From: Phlyctochytrium arcticum
Taxonomy: Eukaryota; Chytridiomycota; Chytridiomycetes; Chytridiales; Chytridiaceae
Assembly (NCBI GenBank): GCA_025602905.1
Contig: JAHLKI010000003.1
Coordinates: forward strand, 496,001 to 560,000
Direction of reading: 5' to 3'
DNA length: 64,000 nt
This document shows, piece by piece, positions 10,506-21,979 of this stretch. The translations under genes and the position numbers were made by a program. The notes beneath the pieces are model-generated. The model saw nothing but the letters and a program-made list of their open reading frames with translations, was not told the origin of the DNA and searched no databases. Position 1 is the first letter of the stretch; every line of letters starts with the position of its first letter.

Positions 10506-10547
10506 CGTTTGTTCGATTTCATAATTTAGATAGATTAGGGAAGGATG

Positions 10548-10720
10548 TGTTACAGTACCTTATTTTTTTTGGCAGGATCAAGAACCGTCGGAGATTCAGA
10601 GGGTGGAATGGCAGGTCACATGTATAGAACCCTCTATACATATATTCTTGAATAAGACTACTTTACACAGTCAGTCGTATCCTTCAAGACCGTGGTTTCG
10701 GCCACTACAGCTTGTAAACA
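10548..10720 (+). repeat. candidate 3' LTR of the gypsy element
   Basis: The stretch starts TGTTACAG right after a purine-rich run (GGGAAGGATG) and ends TGTAAACA, giving the TG...CA and TGTT...AACA ends usual for LTRs. Inside are a TATA-like CTATACATATA and AATAAG, suitable as promoter and poly(A) signal. Its short length (173 bp) and the missing 5' partner keep this a proposal. Confidence 0.45.
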
Positions 10721-10859
10721 TTGCTGAGGGTTGATTGATCGGAATCGGACGGAGCCGGAAAGCAGTGAGTCACGATTTTTTGGACTTGAAAGCAGGTGGG
10801 TAGGCACCGGTCCCTGTTAACAGTACTTTGGGATAAACCCGCAGCACAGACAGCGCCGA

Positions 10860-11966
10860 GCTGTCACATGCTGGCATGAGTCAGAATTTTCATAGACGGG
10901 GAGGAGGCCGCCATGTACTACCAAGTATTTGAGATGATTGACGCACTTTTCTATGCTGATGCGGGCCATTGCCTCCGTTTCCGACATATACACGGTGAAA
11001 GCGAACCCGCCATCGGAGTCGTAATGGCAGATTTGGACGGTGGACAGTATAAAGGATTCGGCCTTGATTTGCAAAAACTTACCGCGGAAACCGCCAAAAT
11101 GGGATGGGGGGAACACCTAACAAAAATTTTCAAGTCTTGTAAAGTTCATTTCCAGAGGTACTATTCATTTTCAAATTCGTCCCTGTTTGACGCTGATTGT
11201 TCTTCTTAGAAATGTGTTGAAAAATGCAGCAGGCAAAGGTCGTAAAGGACTACGCGCGTTGATGGAAGCTGTCACCACTCACCCTGACGTTACAACCATT
11301 GACCATCTATTTAAGGAAATCATTGAGAGGGGAAGAGAGGTAGGCCTTGAATTGCAGGCTTGGACTCTATTATACAAGCATCCTTATTTCTTGGGGTAGC
11401 TGAACCCAAAAACCCGATTGATCAATGGAATTGCACAAGGTATTTTACTCATGTATGCATATAGTGTCTTATGAACCGAAAATTAAATTTCTCCCCTCGC
11501 AGCGAGAGCAGCAACGAGATCGAGGGACTGCATGCAGACACCAACAGGGATTATCAAAATGGCAGTCTGTTGCACTGTATTAGTTCTCGACACGAGTATG
11601 ATAATCGTTGTTGGCAGCAGCTCGAAGTTGGCGCAACAGAGGGTGTTCACTACAAAGCCCAAAAACACGTTGTACAGGACAACAAGACCCGCATGAAAGT
11701 GATGAAAGTGCGGGCTCGTAGTCATGCCCGCAAGCCTGCCGCCGCCGCCAATCACGGAAGCCTAGGAGGGCAATTGTAGGCATCATTTCGCCCGAACCCG
11801 TCATCGACCTCAAAGTGGAAGGTGTCCCCCCAAGCGGTAGCGCAAAGGCTCCTGGTGCCAATGACAACGTAGGTGGCAAATGACAATTTGAAGCAACAAA
11901 TCGCAATGTTGGAAGCGTTGCAAGAGGAAGAACGCCAGCTGCGGGAGCGGCTTTTAAATCTTTAAG
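10860..11966 (+). pseudogene. MULE-like transposase copy A, decayed
   Basis: A diverged relative of the transposase at 31781-35023. From about 10879 the frame reads VRIFIDGEEAAMYYQVFEMI, matching IRIYTDGADAQVYCQIFELV in copy B. Next come RFRHIHGESEP and MADLDGGQYKGFGLDLQKLT, with the presumed second catalytic Asp (copy B: GDLDQGQAKGLG). After an intron near 11155-11215 comes NVLKNAAGKGRKGLRALMEA, and after another SSNEIEGLHADTNRD with the presumed catalytic Glu. The C-terminal basic tail follows. The N-terminal domains and first Asp are absent, a TGA stands near 10876 and a stop at 11397. It abuts the gypsy LTR on the left. Confidence 0.62.
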
Positions 11967-11969
11967 GCT

Positions 11970-13514
11970 AATTCGTCTGTCACTGGTTTGCTTAATTGTT
12001 TCATTCCGGTCGCATTTTCTCATTTAGTGTCTGGACTCTGAGTCATCATTTGCACAAGGCCAAGGGGTGCTGCTGACTATTAGCTGCTCAAGGCATATTG
12101 GTCAAATTGTTAAACCCTCTCGACGTACTGCGAGTGCCGGGTAAGCATTGATTTTTTCTGTGTGCAGATTTATCAGCTTCACCTCGTGCAGGGTAGGGCG
12201 TTGAAACAGGATATCTGTTGCCTTCAAAGATACCTAACCGTCCCTGACGCGGCATCTTCGACGATATGGCTACCGTACAGCTGCGAGGTTTTGTTGACAA
12301 CAAGGCACACGAACAATCTGAACTGGCGGAGGGTCTTGAATGTTTGAACATGTACGGTGCACCGGGAATGGCCGATTTGCTTGTCCGCAACCTGGAGAGG
12401 TAAGTCGAAACCGAACGGTAATGGCGTCGCGATTGTTTCAGATGGAAGGCAGGTATGTTGCACATTTATAGAAATTAGTAGCGGTCCTGTAGTATAGAAG
12501 GTAGTTAGCTGAACCTTGTTTTTAATGCCGGACTGGTATAATACAGTACGAGTATAGTACCTTTGATGAGCGATCTCTGTCTTTTTGCAAGTTTCCACTT
12601 TGTTGTGTATTGCGTGATGGGCATTTCAGCTACAGCCAACACCCAAGCAAGGATGAATGTCAAGGCCCACAAACAGGCACAGCATTTTGGAAGAACCCTA
12701 CGGCTACTCGCGTGTCGCGCGACGCGTCCGCGCGCTTGCACGCTCTAGACGCGACGAGTTTGTGCAAAGCCCTTGAAAGCACCTTCTTATTTCCAGGGAC
12801 CATCTTTGGGCGAATTTCCGCCAAGTTCGTTTGTGTTTCACGTTGGCCAATGCTGCGACAGGACTTTGACAAGCTAGAATATCAAACTCAAGATTTTATC
12901 TTACTCGTATGTACGGAGTTTTTTTGGCCAAGCATGTCATTGCGCAAAACACTTTGACAGAGTACATGTATACAAACGTCCTCAGTGATCCCAACATCGG
13001 GTGTGGACTGATGTCCTTAGGCTCTCTCATGCCTGTCAAGTCTTTCCCTGGCTTTTATACCCCGCGAAATCCAACACGTATTACACGAGTATGATATATA
13101 TAATGAGCCTGCAATGGCAAGATTTTTGCAGCATAGCAGAATTTAGCCTTCGAAATAAAAGCATACTTACACTGTCATTAGCTGCTTTCCTGTAAGGATG
13201 AAGCGTTGACACCGTTCTTAGCGTCTATCCCGGCCAATGCGAACGCGCTCACGTGTCTAGCTAACGAGTATTTAAGAAGATTGAATTCGTGTGGAGAGAA
13301 GATTCAATTCTTGGCATTTTTCTCCTCATTGTAAACCTACTGCACATTTACAACGACTTCACATTTTTGACCCCCACCACCGGCCCTTTGTTGTGTTTGT
13401 ACTGTATGGTTGTTTGTTGTATGTGGTTATATTGGGCGTGTTTGGTCCTGACAGAACAGAGTTTTTATTTGGGGCGTCTTGGTTGAGGCGAGCGTCATCA
13501 CCTGCTTATAACAC
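11970..13514. other. no confident gene
   Basis: Several ORFs of 60-125 codons on both strands, none with a domain. A CpG-rich patch at 12705-12760 stands out from the AT-rich surroundings. Probably unrecognised repeat remnants. Confidence 0.4.
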
Positions 13515-13976
13515 TCTCTGTGAATAGCGTGGACATTGGCCATGCATGCTGGGCCAGGGTCATGGGGGTATTTAGGGCGCGTTTGGCAACCGGATTCCTG
13601 AGGCCAGGAATCCGTTTTGGGCCTAAATGCATTCCCGGGGAATGTGGTGTGTTTGGAATCCCGATTTCAGATTCCGTCGGAATGCGTTTTGGCCGTTTTG
13701 GGTTCCAGGAACGCAATCCCCTGGAAACAGGTCAGACCTGTTCCCTGATGTCATTTTCGACAAAATACGTGTACTGTACGTCTCGACTTTCTTGACCTGC
13801 CCATCTACGAGATCTCTTTACACACACACGCGAAAAAAATACACACACACCACCACCCACATTCTTGCTATTGCATACACACCCTCCGCTACCACTTACT
13901 TGTAATATAATTCGTTAATATATTCATACAAATTGTTTTTGTTTATTCATTGTCTTTCAATGTAGACTTTCCAACC

Positions 13977-15049
13977 ATGCCCAACACAACTAATGACAAA
14001 ACAAAGGCCATGTGGAGCGACGCTCATGACAAACTTTTGATGAAAGAGTTGCTCAAAGTGGACGAAGCAGGAAAAAGTACAGTATGTCTGGATTGATCCA
14101 CGCGACCAGTTTTCTTTGATGTCAACGTGATAATGTTGGGAAAATGTTTGCAGAACGGTTACAAGAAGTCAGTCTGGCAAAATGTGACAGAAAAATTCAA
14201 TAACAAATTCAAAGAGCAGAATACGACTGTGCAAATCAAAGCCAGACACGCTACGGTTTGCAAAAATTTGATTCCATTGTCACAAGCACATCCCTAATAT
14301 ATTTCTGCAGCTCAAGAGAAAGCATGAAGCATACAGAAACCTGCAAAGCATGAGTGGATTCGGGTGGGACACGGAGCTGAAGACCTTCACACCTCCTGCA
14401 GATGTGTGGAAAGATTATCTCAAGGTCAAGGTCGGCTTGCACATCCTTCTTTTTGCCTCTTGCAAAAAATTAAAAAGACATCCAATCTTTTTAGTCCCAA
14501 AACATTGCCCAGCAATTCCGCCAGGGTCCGTTCGTACTGAACAAGCTCTCTGCGCAACTTTTTGATGGCAAATATGCCAAGGGCCATGGGGCATATACCC
14601 CGCAATCTGGTAGCAGCAGCACCGCAACCACCGCCACACCCACCACATCCACCCCTACATCCGCCGGGGCTCCTCCTCCAGCGCGCGCGGTCCCCCGGCG
14701 CCAACGCGGGGGAAGGCTTGTCTGCGCCGCTTGATGAAGGGGCAGCGATAAACAAGTCTTCCGGCCAAGCAAGCGCGATGGGGCACCGGCGTTTGCCAGG
14801 GGCGCGCCGACCCCTGACGCATCCGTGGCTGAGGCCATGAATACAATGGTGGACCGCAAGTCCTCCATCATCGCGGCTATTGACACCGCTATGGATCTAG
14901 TCCATGCGGATGGACTGGACAGTCTTTACCGTAAGGCGGCCAGAAAATCGTTTGGCAATCCCATGAAGGCAGCCATGTTTGCCAAATTGTTGGACTCGGT
15001 GGAGCATAAGGAATACCTGCAGGAGGAGATTGAAGAGTTAGACTTATAG
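13977..15049 (+). pseudogene. Myb/SANT-like protein of Harbinger element
   Basis: Starts ATG at 13977 (MPNTTNDKTKAMWSDAHDKL). Exons are separated by short introns: donor near 14080, acceptor TTTGCAG near 14153; then 14256 to 14311; then one ending near 14494. The spliced protein follows the Myb_DNA-bind_3 pattern: W-LL at the start, GYKKSVWQNVTEKFN, QIKARHATLKRKHEAYRNLQ, SGFGWDTELKTFTPPADVW, then the LFDGKYAKGHG block. A Pro/Thr-rich linker and a helical tail (14825-15049) complete it. In Harbinger elements this protein binds the ends or carries the transposase into the nucleus. The linker needs a frame change near 14720, so this copy is probably damaged. The transposase gene is convergent. 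Confidence 0.72.
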
Positions 15050-15180
15050 AGTATAGGATTTCATAGAAAAATATATTGTCTCATCATCTATAGTCGTCGA
15101 GAATAGTCCGCCCACATTTGCTTTGCAATAGTGTTTCTTTTTGCCGCCGCCGTCGGAGAAACTCGAGCATTCCTGGCAAG

Positions 15181-16933
15181 TTATTCTCGCCCATCAAGCT
15201 TCGCAAGTGCCTCCAGCTCCAATTCGTCGTCTATCCCACCAGACTCGACGTGGATGATGTTGTGGAGACACAGAAGTGCCGTCACCAGGCGAACTTGGAT
15301 GCCAAATGGATAGTCGTTCTCTTTTTGCAAGATGGGAAACTTTTTTTTGACAATACTAAAAAACGTTCAATGGCATTCCGAGCGGATGAGCGGCGGAGGT
15401 TGAATAACTCCTTAGCATCCTGCGGCCTGTGAAAAATGGCTAAATTATCGCTGCAATCGCGTTGCAAACATGCGGAGTTACCCTTGGTTTCCCACTGCCC
15501 ATTCCCTCAAATGCTAGCGGACGCCGCGGTATGGAGTCAAAAAAATCCGCAGTAAGGGAGTACCCTGCATCGGCTAGAAAATTCTTGCCCTACGGAACTA
15601 CAAAGTTGTGCCTGGTAAGGGCATCTGTCAAGACCTTGCCATCGGCGGCAGACCCCTCCTACCCATCAAGAACGTACTGGAATTTGAGATCAAAAGAGCA
15701 TGCCGCCAAAACATTCTGGCTCAGAAAGACCTTCCTATTTTGGTAGTTGGCCTGCTCACTTGCTTCCACTCTAGCAGTGATATGGGTGCCATCGATAGAC
15801 CCAACGCAATCCTTGAAGTAAGGATAGAGCTTGCTGCTGTTGCGGATCTCGGGAATGATGATATTTTCGGAAGACGGGAGCTGTACATAGAGGGGATAGA
15901 GCTCCTTGAGGGCTTCGAGCACTAAATGGAAGATGCGGTTGATGGTCTCCTCAGAGCGTTGGAACCGCTCCTGAAGCTTTCTGGTGGACAAGGATATGCT
16001 AGGTATGGGGCTATGCTCAATACAGAGACAAATGTAAACCAAACACAGAGGAAGTCTGCAAAAAAATGGCAGAGGTTCCATATACAGAATGCCCCTGGTC
16101 ATTCTCACTGCCAATTCCATTGAGCGCTCCTCTAAAACCATGGCTGCAAATCCCCCTCCCATCTTGGGTTGGCTTTGGAAATCAGGGCTGTGTGCAATAC
16201 CCGCCCAGGCGACGCCATCCCACCATGAATACTTGTTCCCTCTATCACTCCCAAACGGCCATGCCAAGATGCCATCTTTTTTCCCACGCTCAAGCCATGC
16301 CCAGATGTAATATGGCATTGAGACTCGGCCTATGGCCTCGAGAATTTGCCCAGAGATTTCAACTCAAGGCCCTCCATCACTTACCAACTGCTGCAGTGTG
16401 TTTTCCCACGCTCATGATTAGCAAACTGGGCTTTGGGACTCGGCCTACGGCCTCGAGGATTTGCCCAAATATACCAAGTCGCGGGACTCGCGGCGGGAGC
16501 AACAGTGTCCGAACAGATCACGTGAGACATGTCATCTTTTTCGGACATTGCTATTATACTATATAATATGTTGTTGCCAACAATATCGAGGAAAATGATG
16601 AGCTGTTGCTCAACGGAGATTACGGGAGAATCCTCGAGCACATACTTGCTCCTCATGATTGAGTACAGTTGACAAAAAATGGTGAAGGGCATCCAAAATC
16701 CGCCTCAGGTGCCCTGAATGCAGCAATTCGTCTACATGCTGCTGACAGGAGGGAGGAGAGGCTCGACAAGGAATCTCCTCGCCAGAGGCTCCATCAATGT
16801 ACGTTGCTGCACCCAGAATCGCATTGTCCATCAACTTGTCCTCTAGCTCCATCTCCTCCTGTATCAGCTGATCAATGTCCGTAGGGTTGTCACTCATAGT
16901 GAAGGTGAGGGAGAGAAACTCAGCGCAACCCAA
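15181..16933 (-). pseudogene. Harbinger DDE transposase
   Basis: Read from 16933 downwards. An acidic N-terminus (MSDNPTDIDQLIQEEMELED) is followed by a helical region that shifts frame near 16630 to YVLEDSPVISVEQQLIIFLD, the usual helical block. An intron lies around 16060-16500. The core follows: ERFQRSEETINRIFHLVLEA, then GSIDGTHI (first Asp). A TAG at 15659-15661 replaces a likely Trp. The second Asp lies in LADAGYS and the Glu in RNAIERF. A frameshift near 15370 restores KKKFPILQKENDYPFGIQVR. The catalytic triad is present across frames. At least two stops and two frameshifts mark it as a pseudogene. Confidence 0.78.
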
Positions 16934-17405
16934 GATCTTGGCGCCAAAAATTTACGTAAGCAATGTCCGACAGCCCGAACCATTTCCGCAAGAATGAAGG
17001 GATACCTGAAAGTGACCCAATTTCACCCAAACTTTCTATAAAATAACGAAACCGAGTAAACGAGAATGAAGGAAACATATCTAAGAAGCTAGGGAAAACG
17101 TGGCCGCTACCTCAGACTATATAAAGGATAGAGTTTGACCCGAAAAACCAACACCCTAACCCTAAGGAGAGAAAGGTTTAGTATAGGTAAAGACTTTTGA
17201 TGGAGGTATGTAGCGGTGCTGTATTTTATTTATTTTTGAAATAATGAATACAGCAGATCTTATGGACAGGAAATTGTTCCTGACGTTGGCGCGTTTCGCT
17301 GTCACATTCCAGATTTCAAGCCAAGCCACCCAGATTCCCGCCCTGCCCAAAATGAGTTCCTGGGGAATCTGTTTTGCTGGAATCCGGTTGCCAAACGCGC
17401 CCTTA

Positions 17406-17790
17406 AGATTCCCGGGCTGCCTTCCTTTGCCTGCCCAACCCATGGCCTCTTGGGCAAGTACACTATTGTAATCACTTATAATATTCGACTTGCCTTACCG
17501 GTATTCCTCTACTACTGCTTTATAAATGCGCAAGATGGATTCTCCATTACTTCCCCGGGCGCTGGGCAATCCTACAGATTCCTACTACAGTATTAACCGA
17601 AAGCTCTTCAATCCAGTGGCACAGTTTTTTTTTTGCGTGCAGCGGTTTTTTTATGGTCCTTGGGTAGCTCCTTGCTTCAGAAATTTACCCTTTCCCCATT
17701 GCAACTCGTTCCCTCTTTTTGGTTCAAAATGAGTTCACGACAAAACCGAGCACTAGCTCGAAATAAGAAGCCGCAATACTCCCGCAATGT
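17406..17790. other. no gene
   Basis: Flanking sequence right of the Harbinger element. Short ORFs only, with no domains. Confidence 0.35.
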
Positions 17791-18015
17791 TGAGCAAAAT
17801 GTTGAGGACACAGCATTTCATCGTTGACACCATATTGGAATACACGTGTTCTCTCAATGTTAATCGCAATGTCGTCTCAATATTCATACGATCTTTGTTG
17901 TACCAATATTGACACCATATTGTGACCATGTTGCATTACATTCTGCGTCCATATTGATCTCAGCATACCGTCAAGGTTGGATTTCGTATTGAGGTAATAT
18001 TGTGATGGTCCACAT
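17790..18015. repeat. cluster of AATATTG-like motifs
   Basis: About ten close variants of CAATATTG/CCATATTG/CAATGTTG occur in both orientations within about 225 bp. They lie just upstream of a CACTA/Plavaka-like transposase gene. Subterminal arrays of short transposase-binding motifs are known in CACTA elements, so this may mark the left end of that element. Confidence 0.4.
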
Positions 18016-18194
18016 TGATGCAAGACTTTTCCCAAAAGCATGATGGGTGGCATTATGGGATGATGAAGCATCTTTCGCAGTCCGAAGCCCAAGTGTTCTC
18101 CCCATTCTCCTTCTCATCTTAGATCTCCTTCCCACAAACTTGAAGAGAGGCCCCCATTGCAACATGCCGTGACTACGACAAAGACACATTGGGA

Positions 18195-21100
18195 TAGGCG
18201 ACTTAAATCAGATTCAACAACTCGAAGGAAATATCGAACAGGAAGTTGCTGCCAATGAGGTGATCGTCAATCAAGTGAACGAGCAATTTGCTACAGTGGA
18301 GGGGAACAACAGCGTGGTGCTTTGCAAAACTTGCTTGATTACCATAAAGAACACATTGTCGGTCAAGAAGAAACATTTGGCAACCAAAAGTCACTTGCAG
18401 TGCGAAGATGCATCGATGGATCCGGTGAACAGTAATGTTGGTGGCCATCCAATGGACGACGAAAGTATTTTTGCGGATCCTACTCCTATGGAAATGGACT
18501 TGGGGGACTTGGGCATATATAACCCAAGTAACAACACATATATGCCAGCAACCGGCTTCAATCTCTTCGAACATCTCCGGCAGCAAGCAGAGAGGGCCCG
18601 GCTAGAAGCAGAAGCAGAAGCATTGGAAGGCGAACGTGAGGATGAGGAGAACTTTGAGGTGGACGAGACTCCTTCACCAGTTAACGTCTCTGCACAACCT
18701 CGCCCGCGCGATCAAGATGACCCCAACTGGTTTCCCTTTCCCAATCGCACGACAGCTCTCTGCGCTATTTTGATGACCATGCCCAGGCATCCTTTGTCAA
18801 ATGTGGTTCTAGGGATGATTTGGTGGTGGGCAGGGCAGCTGGGATTGGTTTTGCCACCTATTGCAAAAGTTAAAAACCTATTGGCAACGCTACATAGAAA
18901 GGTTCGCGACAACCAATGAAACGCATGTGTATTCATTCCTAATAGTGTTCTCTAGACTGGTGGACAAGTCAATGAGCATGTGTCAAGTCACAAAACCCCG
19001 TTTCACATGAACGACGTCAGCAGCATCATTGTCCAGGAAGTCGCAAATCCGGTGGTTATGCACCATTTGAAATGTTACAGTGAACGCAACAATGTCGTTA
19101 CCGAAATGTATCACGCAAGCAAATGGCATCAAAATCCACAAGTCAAGCTCCCATGGTACGAGTTAGGTCTGTAGACTTCTTCTTACGGGACGTGGTGCGC
19201 ACATTGGATGGTATGTTGTTTCAAATTGACCGGTTTTTCACTCAAGATGGCCAGCTATTCGCCGAAGGACCGGAGCTGCTGGACAATGATGCCGGCTATT
19301 TTCTCTCCACGAACATTGTCATCAACTCAAATGACTTTGCGGAAGTAGCTGACCTACCCATGAATAGTATCCAAGGACGCTTTGATGAAGAAAACGGATT
19401 CATTTCCATCAGTCAAGTGGATTGGCACCAAATCTTGCAGCAACATCCTCTCAAGGAGCGCGCCAATGGCCACAGAGTCATTATGTGTCCTATCATTCTC
19501 TTTTGTGACGATTCTGCCGGCACCAGCTCCAAGAAATGGAACCCCTTTTACAACTGGTATATGCAGCTGGGCGGGCTACCATTTACCCAAAGCCAGCGGG
19601 ACTTCCACACCCTTTCTCTGGGGACCAGCAACAAGGCCTCGGCCCTCGAGATGGCCAAGGCTGTTGTGGAATCCATTACTCACAAGTTGGAAGTCGGTCT
19701 GTGGTCTTTTGATGCAGCCTCAATGGAGCCTGTGCTGGTGACAGGAGCTGTCGTCTGCATTATGGGTGACAATCCCATGCATTCCGAATTATGCTCCACA
19801 ATTGACTTTCGACGAGGCTTGCACTTTTGCCGCGTGTGCAAAGTTGAGGGAAAACTTGGTAACGCCGATCGGTTGATCCGCTTCCTTACTCCCGGTGAAC
19901 CGCGTAACTGGAACGAAACACGATTTGAGATCGTTAAACAACTTGACAATGCCTGTGCCGGAAATGCTGCCCAAGTCCGCAAGCGTCAAACTTTGAAAGG
20001 TGTGAAATGCCAGCTTGTGCAAGTCACGGTCGAAAAGCTGTTGAAATACGCCCAAACTCATACCGCGGAAGAAACAAAGGACTTTCGAGACACGCTCGGC
20101 AGTGTGGAGGACGTCATGAATCCACTTTTCCGTGTATCCTCGTTCGACGGGCATACAGATCTGCCAGTGGAAGTCCTCCATACAGTCTTGTTGGGAATCG
20201 TGAAATGGTTGTCTCGCGCTTCGCAAAAGAAGCTCTCTGACTCCCAGAGACGTGAACTGCTGTTGCGCGTTGATGCACTCAACTGGCAAGGCTTCCAGCG
20301 CCCTTTCCGTGGAAAAGAGATGATTCAATACGGAGGGTCACTAGTAGGCAAGGATTTTCGACGTTGGATTCAAGTTGCGCCTTTCGCATATGATGGTTTT
20401 CTCTCAAATCGTTGGATGAGAGCGTGGTTTTGCATGGCCGATGTCTTCTTGCTGGTCTATGTGCGCAATATCGTTAATATGGAGTCTTACATCTGCGATC
20501 TGCAGATGGCTATGGCAGCACTAATTGCATCCATATGCGACATCGACATCACAATCTTTTCCAGATGCAAGTACCACGCCCTTGTTCATCTTGTCGAGGA
20601 TATTCGCCGGTTTGGCCCCCCGAGAGTGTACGCTTCAGAGAAATTCGAGAGCTTCAACCCACTTGTGCGCTGTCAGCTGAATCACACAAATTGCCATGCT
20701 CCTTCCAAGGACGTTGTAATTCGCTTCGCGCAATTCCGGACAGTTCGTCACATCATCAGTGGGGGTTTCTGGGAAGAGATCTCCTCTTACATCAATGCCG
20801 GACGAAAAGTGCTCGATCTTTTCCAGGATGACACAGTAAGAAGCGTCCTAGGTAATACGTCACACAATATTCCAGCGAGCACCGATTTACTTCCCCCCAT
20901 TCTCAGGCCTGTCATCGGGGAGTCAAGATCACCAACCCATCGCACCATTCACCCTTAAAGTTGACAAGGAACCAATACCATTTGATGCTACCCTAGCCAA
21001 TCAGTTCACCGCTTTCATTCCCTCTGAACAACATCAATTTCAAAGATGGACGACTGCGACAGTGCAACCTATGAAAACTCGCGTACGGATCGGCGACTTC

Positions 21101-21620
21101 GTGGGATTGTCCAATGGATTCTTCGGAAGGGTTCTGGAAATTTTAGAGGAAATTGCGCCCACGCGTACGGGGTCGCTCACAACTCGCTTTCTGATTGAAA
21201 ATTTTGAAATTTCGGAGGAGATCTATAGGGCTTGCCCCGTGATTACTGGACTTGACACCAACGCAGTTATAGTTGGAGGGGACATTCAATGTGGCGTTAA
21301 TTGCCAACATTGGTGTTCCGCATCGTGTAAGATTGGGACAAAAGAGCATCTGGTGCTGGAAAGGCATCAGTCATGACGCTTGGATTCATTCTGACGAACC
21401 CAGATATCTGATTAATGTTTTTTGTGAGCAGCATGAGTGGATTAGAGCCCGATTTCCCCGGCATTATCCAACTCTGGAATCTACCGACCTCGAGAAGCAC
21501 TGTAGAGAGGCATTTGATCGACAAAGTAATGATTTGAGCCAGCAGTTTGCGCAAGACATGGGTCTCATGGAAGGTACCAGGCCTGTCGCCGCTTTCTTCT
21601 TGAAATTGCAACAACATTAA
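18195..21620 (+). pseudogene. CACTA/Plavaka-like transposase
   Basis: A long multi-exon gene. The first part (to 18919) holds a C2H2-like finger (CKTC-x12-H-x4-H), a coiled acidic stretch and a block beginning PNWFPFPNRTTALCAILMTM. After a break around 18920-18955 comes NPVVMHHLKCYSE and, with a frame change near 19150, the 611-codon main ORF (19123-20958). This has CDDSAGTSSKKWNPFYNWYM, then FCRVCKVEGKLG, and GHTDLPVEVLHTVLLGIVKW, the hallmark of the fungal Tnp2/Plavaka group. The C-terminal domain continues in other frames with VRIGDFVGLSNGFFGRVLEI and VNCQHWCSASCK, and ends near 21620. Role: cut-and-paste transposition. An initiator ATG is not evident. Breaks around 19150 and 20960-21370 may be introns or frameshifts. 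Confidence 0.7.
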
Positions 21621-21868
21621 TGATCTTGGACAACATTTCAGACGCTGATGTTGAAGATGACATATCCTCAATTGCGTCATCATCGTCCACCAACTACAGT
21701 TTTGTCGCCGAAGATCCATCCCAACAACCTACGTCGTCTTCCCGCCCTCAAGGACGACCCCCCGGCAGCCGGAACAGTACATATTACATCACTTTCATCT
21801 TGCATTGCAACAATGGTGACACAATGACCTTTTCCTTTCCCGTGCTTCTCACAGGATCGATATCATGA
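21620..21868 (+). CDS. 82-aa acidic/Ser-rich ORF with GRP motif
   Basis: This frame starts at an ATG overlapping the stop of the preceding transposase frame (TAATG). It has an acidic Ser-rich start, an AT-hook-like QGRPPGSRN near residue 45 and a hydrophobic end. Most likely the last exon of the transposase, or a small separate tail. The function is unknown. Confidence 0.28.
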   Translation: MILDNISDADVEDDISSIASSSSTNYSFVAEDPSQQPTSSSRPQGRPPGSRNSTYYITFILHCNNGDTMTFSFPVLLTGSIS

Positions 21869-21888
21869 CGCGCAACTAGCATGGCGCG

Positions 21889-21896
21889 TATAAATA
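21889..21896 (+). promoter_or_regulatory. TATA box for the 21980 gene
   Basis: TATAAATA is placed 91 bp upstream of the ATG at 21980, a distance matching the other TATA boxes in this window. The leader between them is CT-rich and ends in an A-rich context before the ATG. Confidence 0.6.
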
Positions 21897-21979
21897 GCCA
21901 TCGAGTCGCGCGTCCTTCACCTCCTGTATCTTACGAATCCCAACTCTTTGAGTGGCACTCTTAACAATTATTCAATAAA

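Larger units (their letters stand above)
6303..10720 (+). mobile_element. Ty3/gypsy chromovirus, 5'-truncated, rRNA inside
   Basis: Domain order is protease tail, reverse transcriptase, RNase H, (LSU rRNA fragment), integrase, chromodomain, candidate 3' LTR. This is the order of Ty3/gypsy chromoviruses. Gag, most of the protease and the 5' LTR are absent; the left edge abuts the MULE at about 6300. There is a frameshift near 7220 in the RT, a TGA at 9519 in the integrase, and about 520 nt of rRNA between RNase H and integrase. The element is non-autonomous. Confidence 0.85.
13575..17402. mobile_element. PIF/Harbinger element with TIRs and TSD
   Basis: Bases 13575-13598 (GGGCGCGTTTGGCAACCGGA then TTCC) are the exact reverse complement of 17379-17402, giving 24-bp perfect terminal inverted repeats. 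They are flanked by TTA on both sides (13572-13574 and 17403-17405), the 3-bp duplication expected of PIF/Harbinger. Inside are the two classic genes, convergent: a Myb/SANT-like protein on plus (13977-15049) and a DDE transposase on minus (15181-16933). The element is 3,828 bp. Both genes contain breaks, but the ends are undamaged, so it could still be mobilised in trans. Confidence 0.92.

Noticed and set aside
17117..17127. TATATAAAGG on the plus strand
   Set aside because: No plus-strand gene follows, and the Harbinger transposase here is on minus.
17153..17165. Telomere-like (CCCTAA)2
   Set aside because: Only two units, inside the Harbinger element; no array, so not a telomere.
18195..20958. 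Assignment of the large transposase to KDZ
   Set aside because: The LPVEVLHTVLLG block and N-terminal layout fit the Tnp2/Plavaka/CACTA-like group; KDZ hallmark blocks are not seen.
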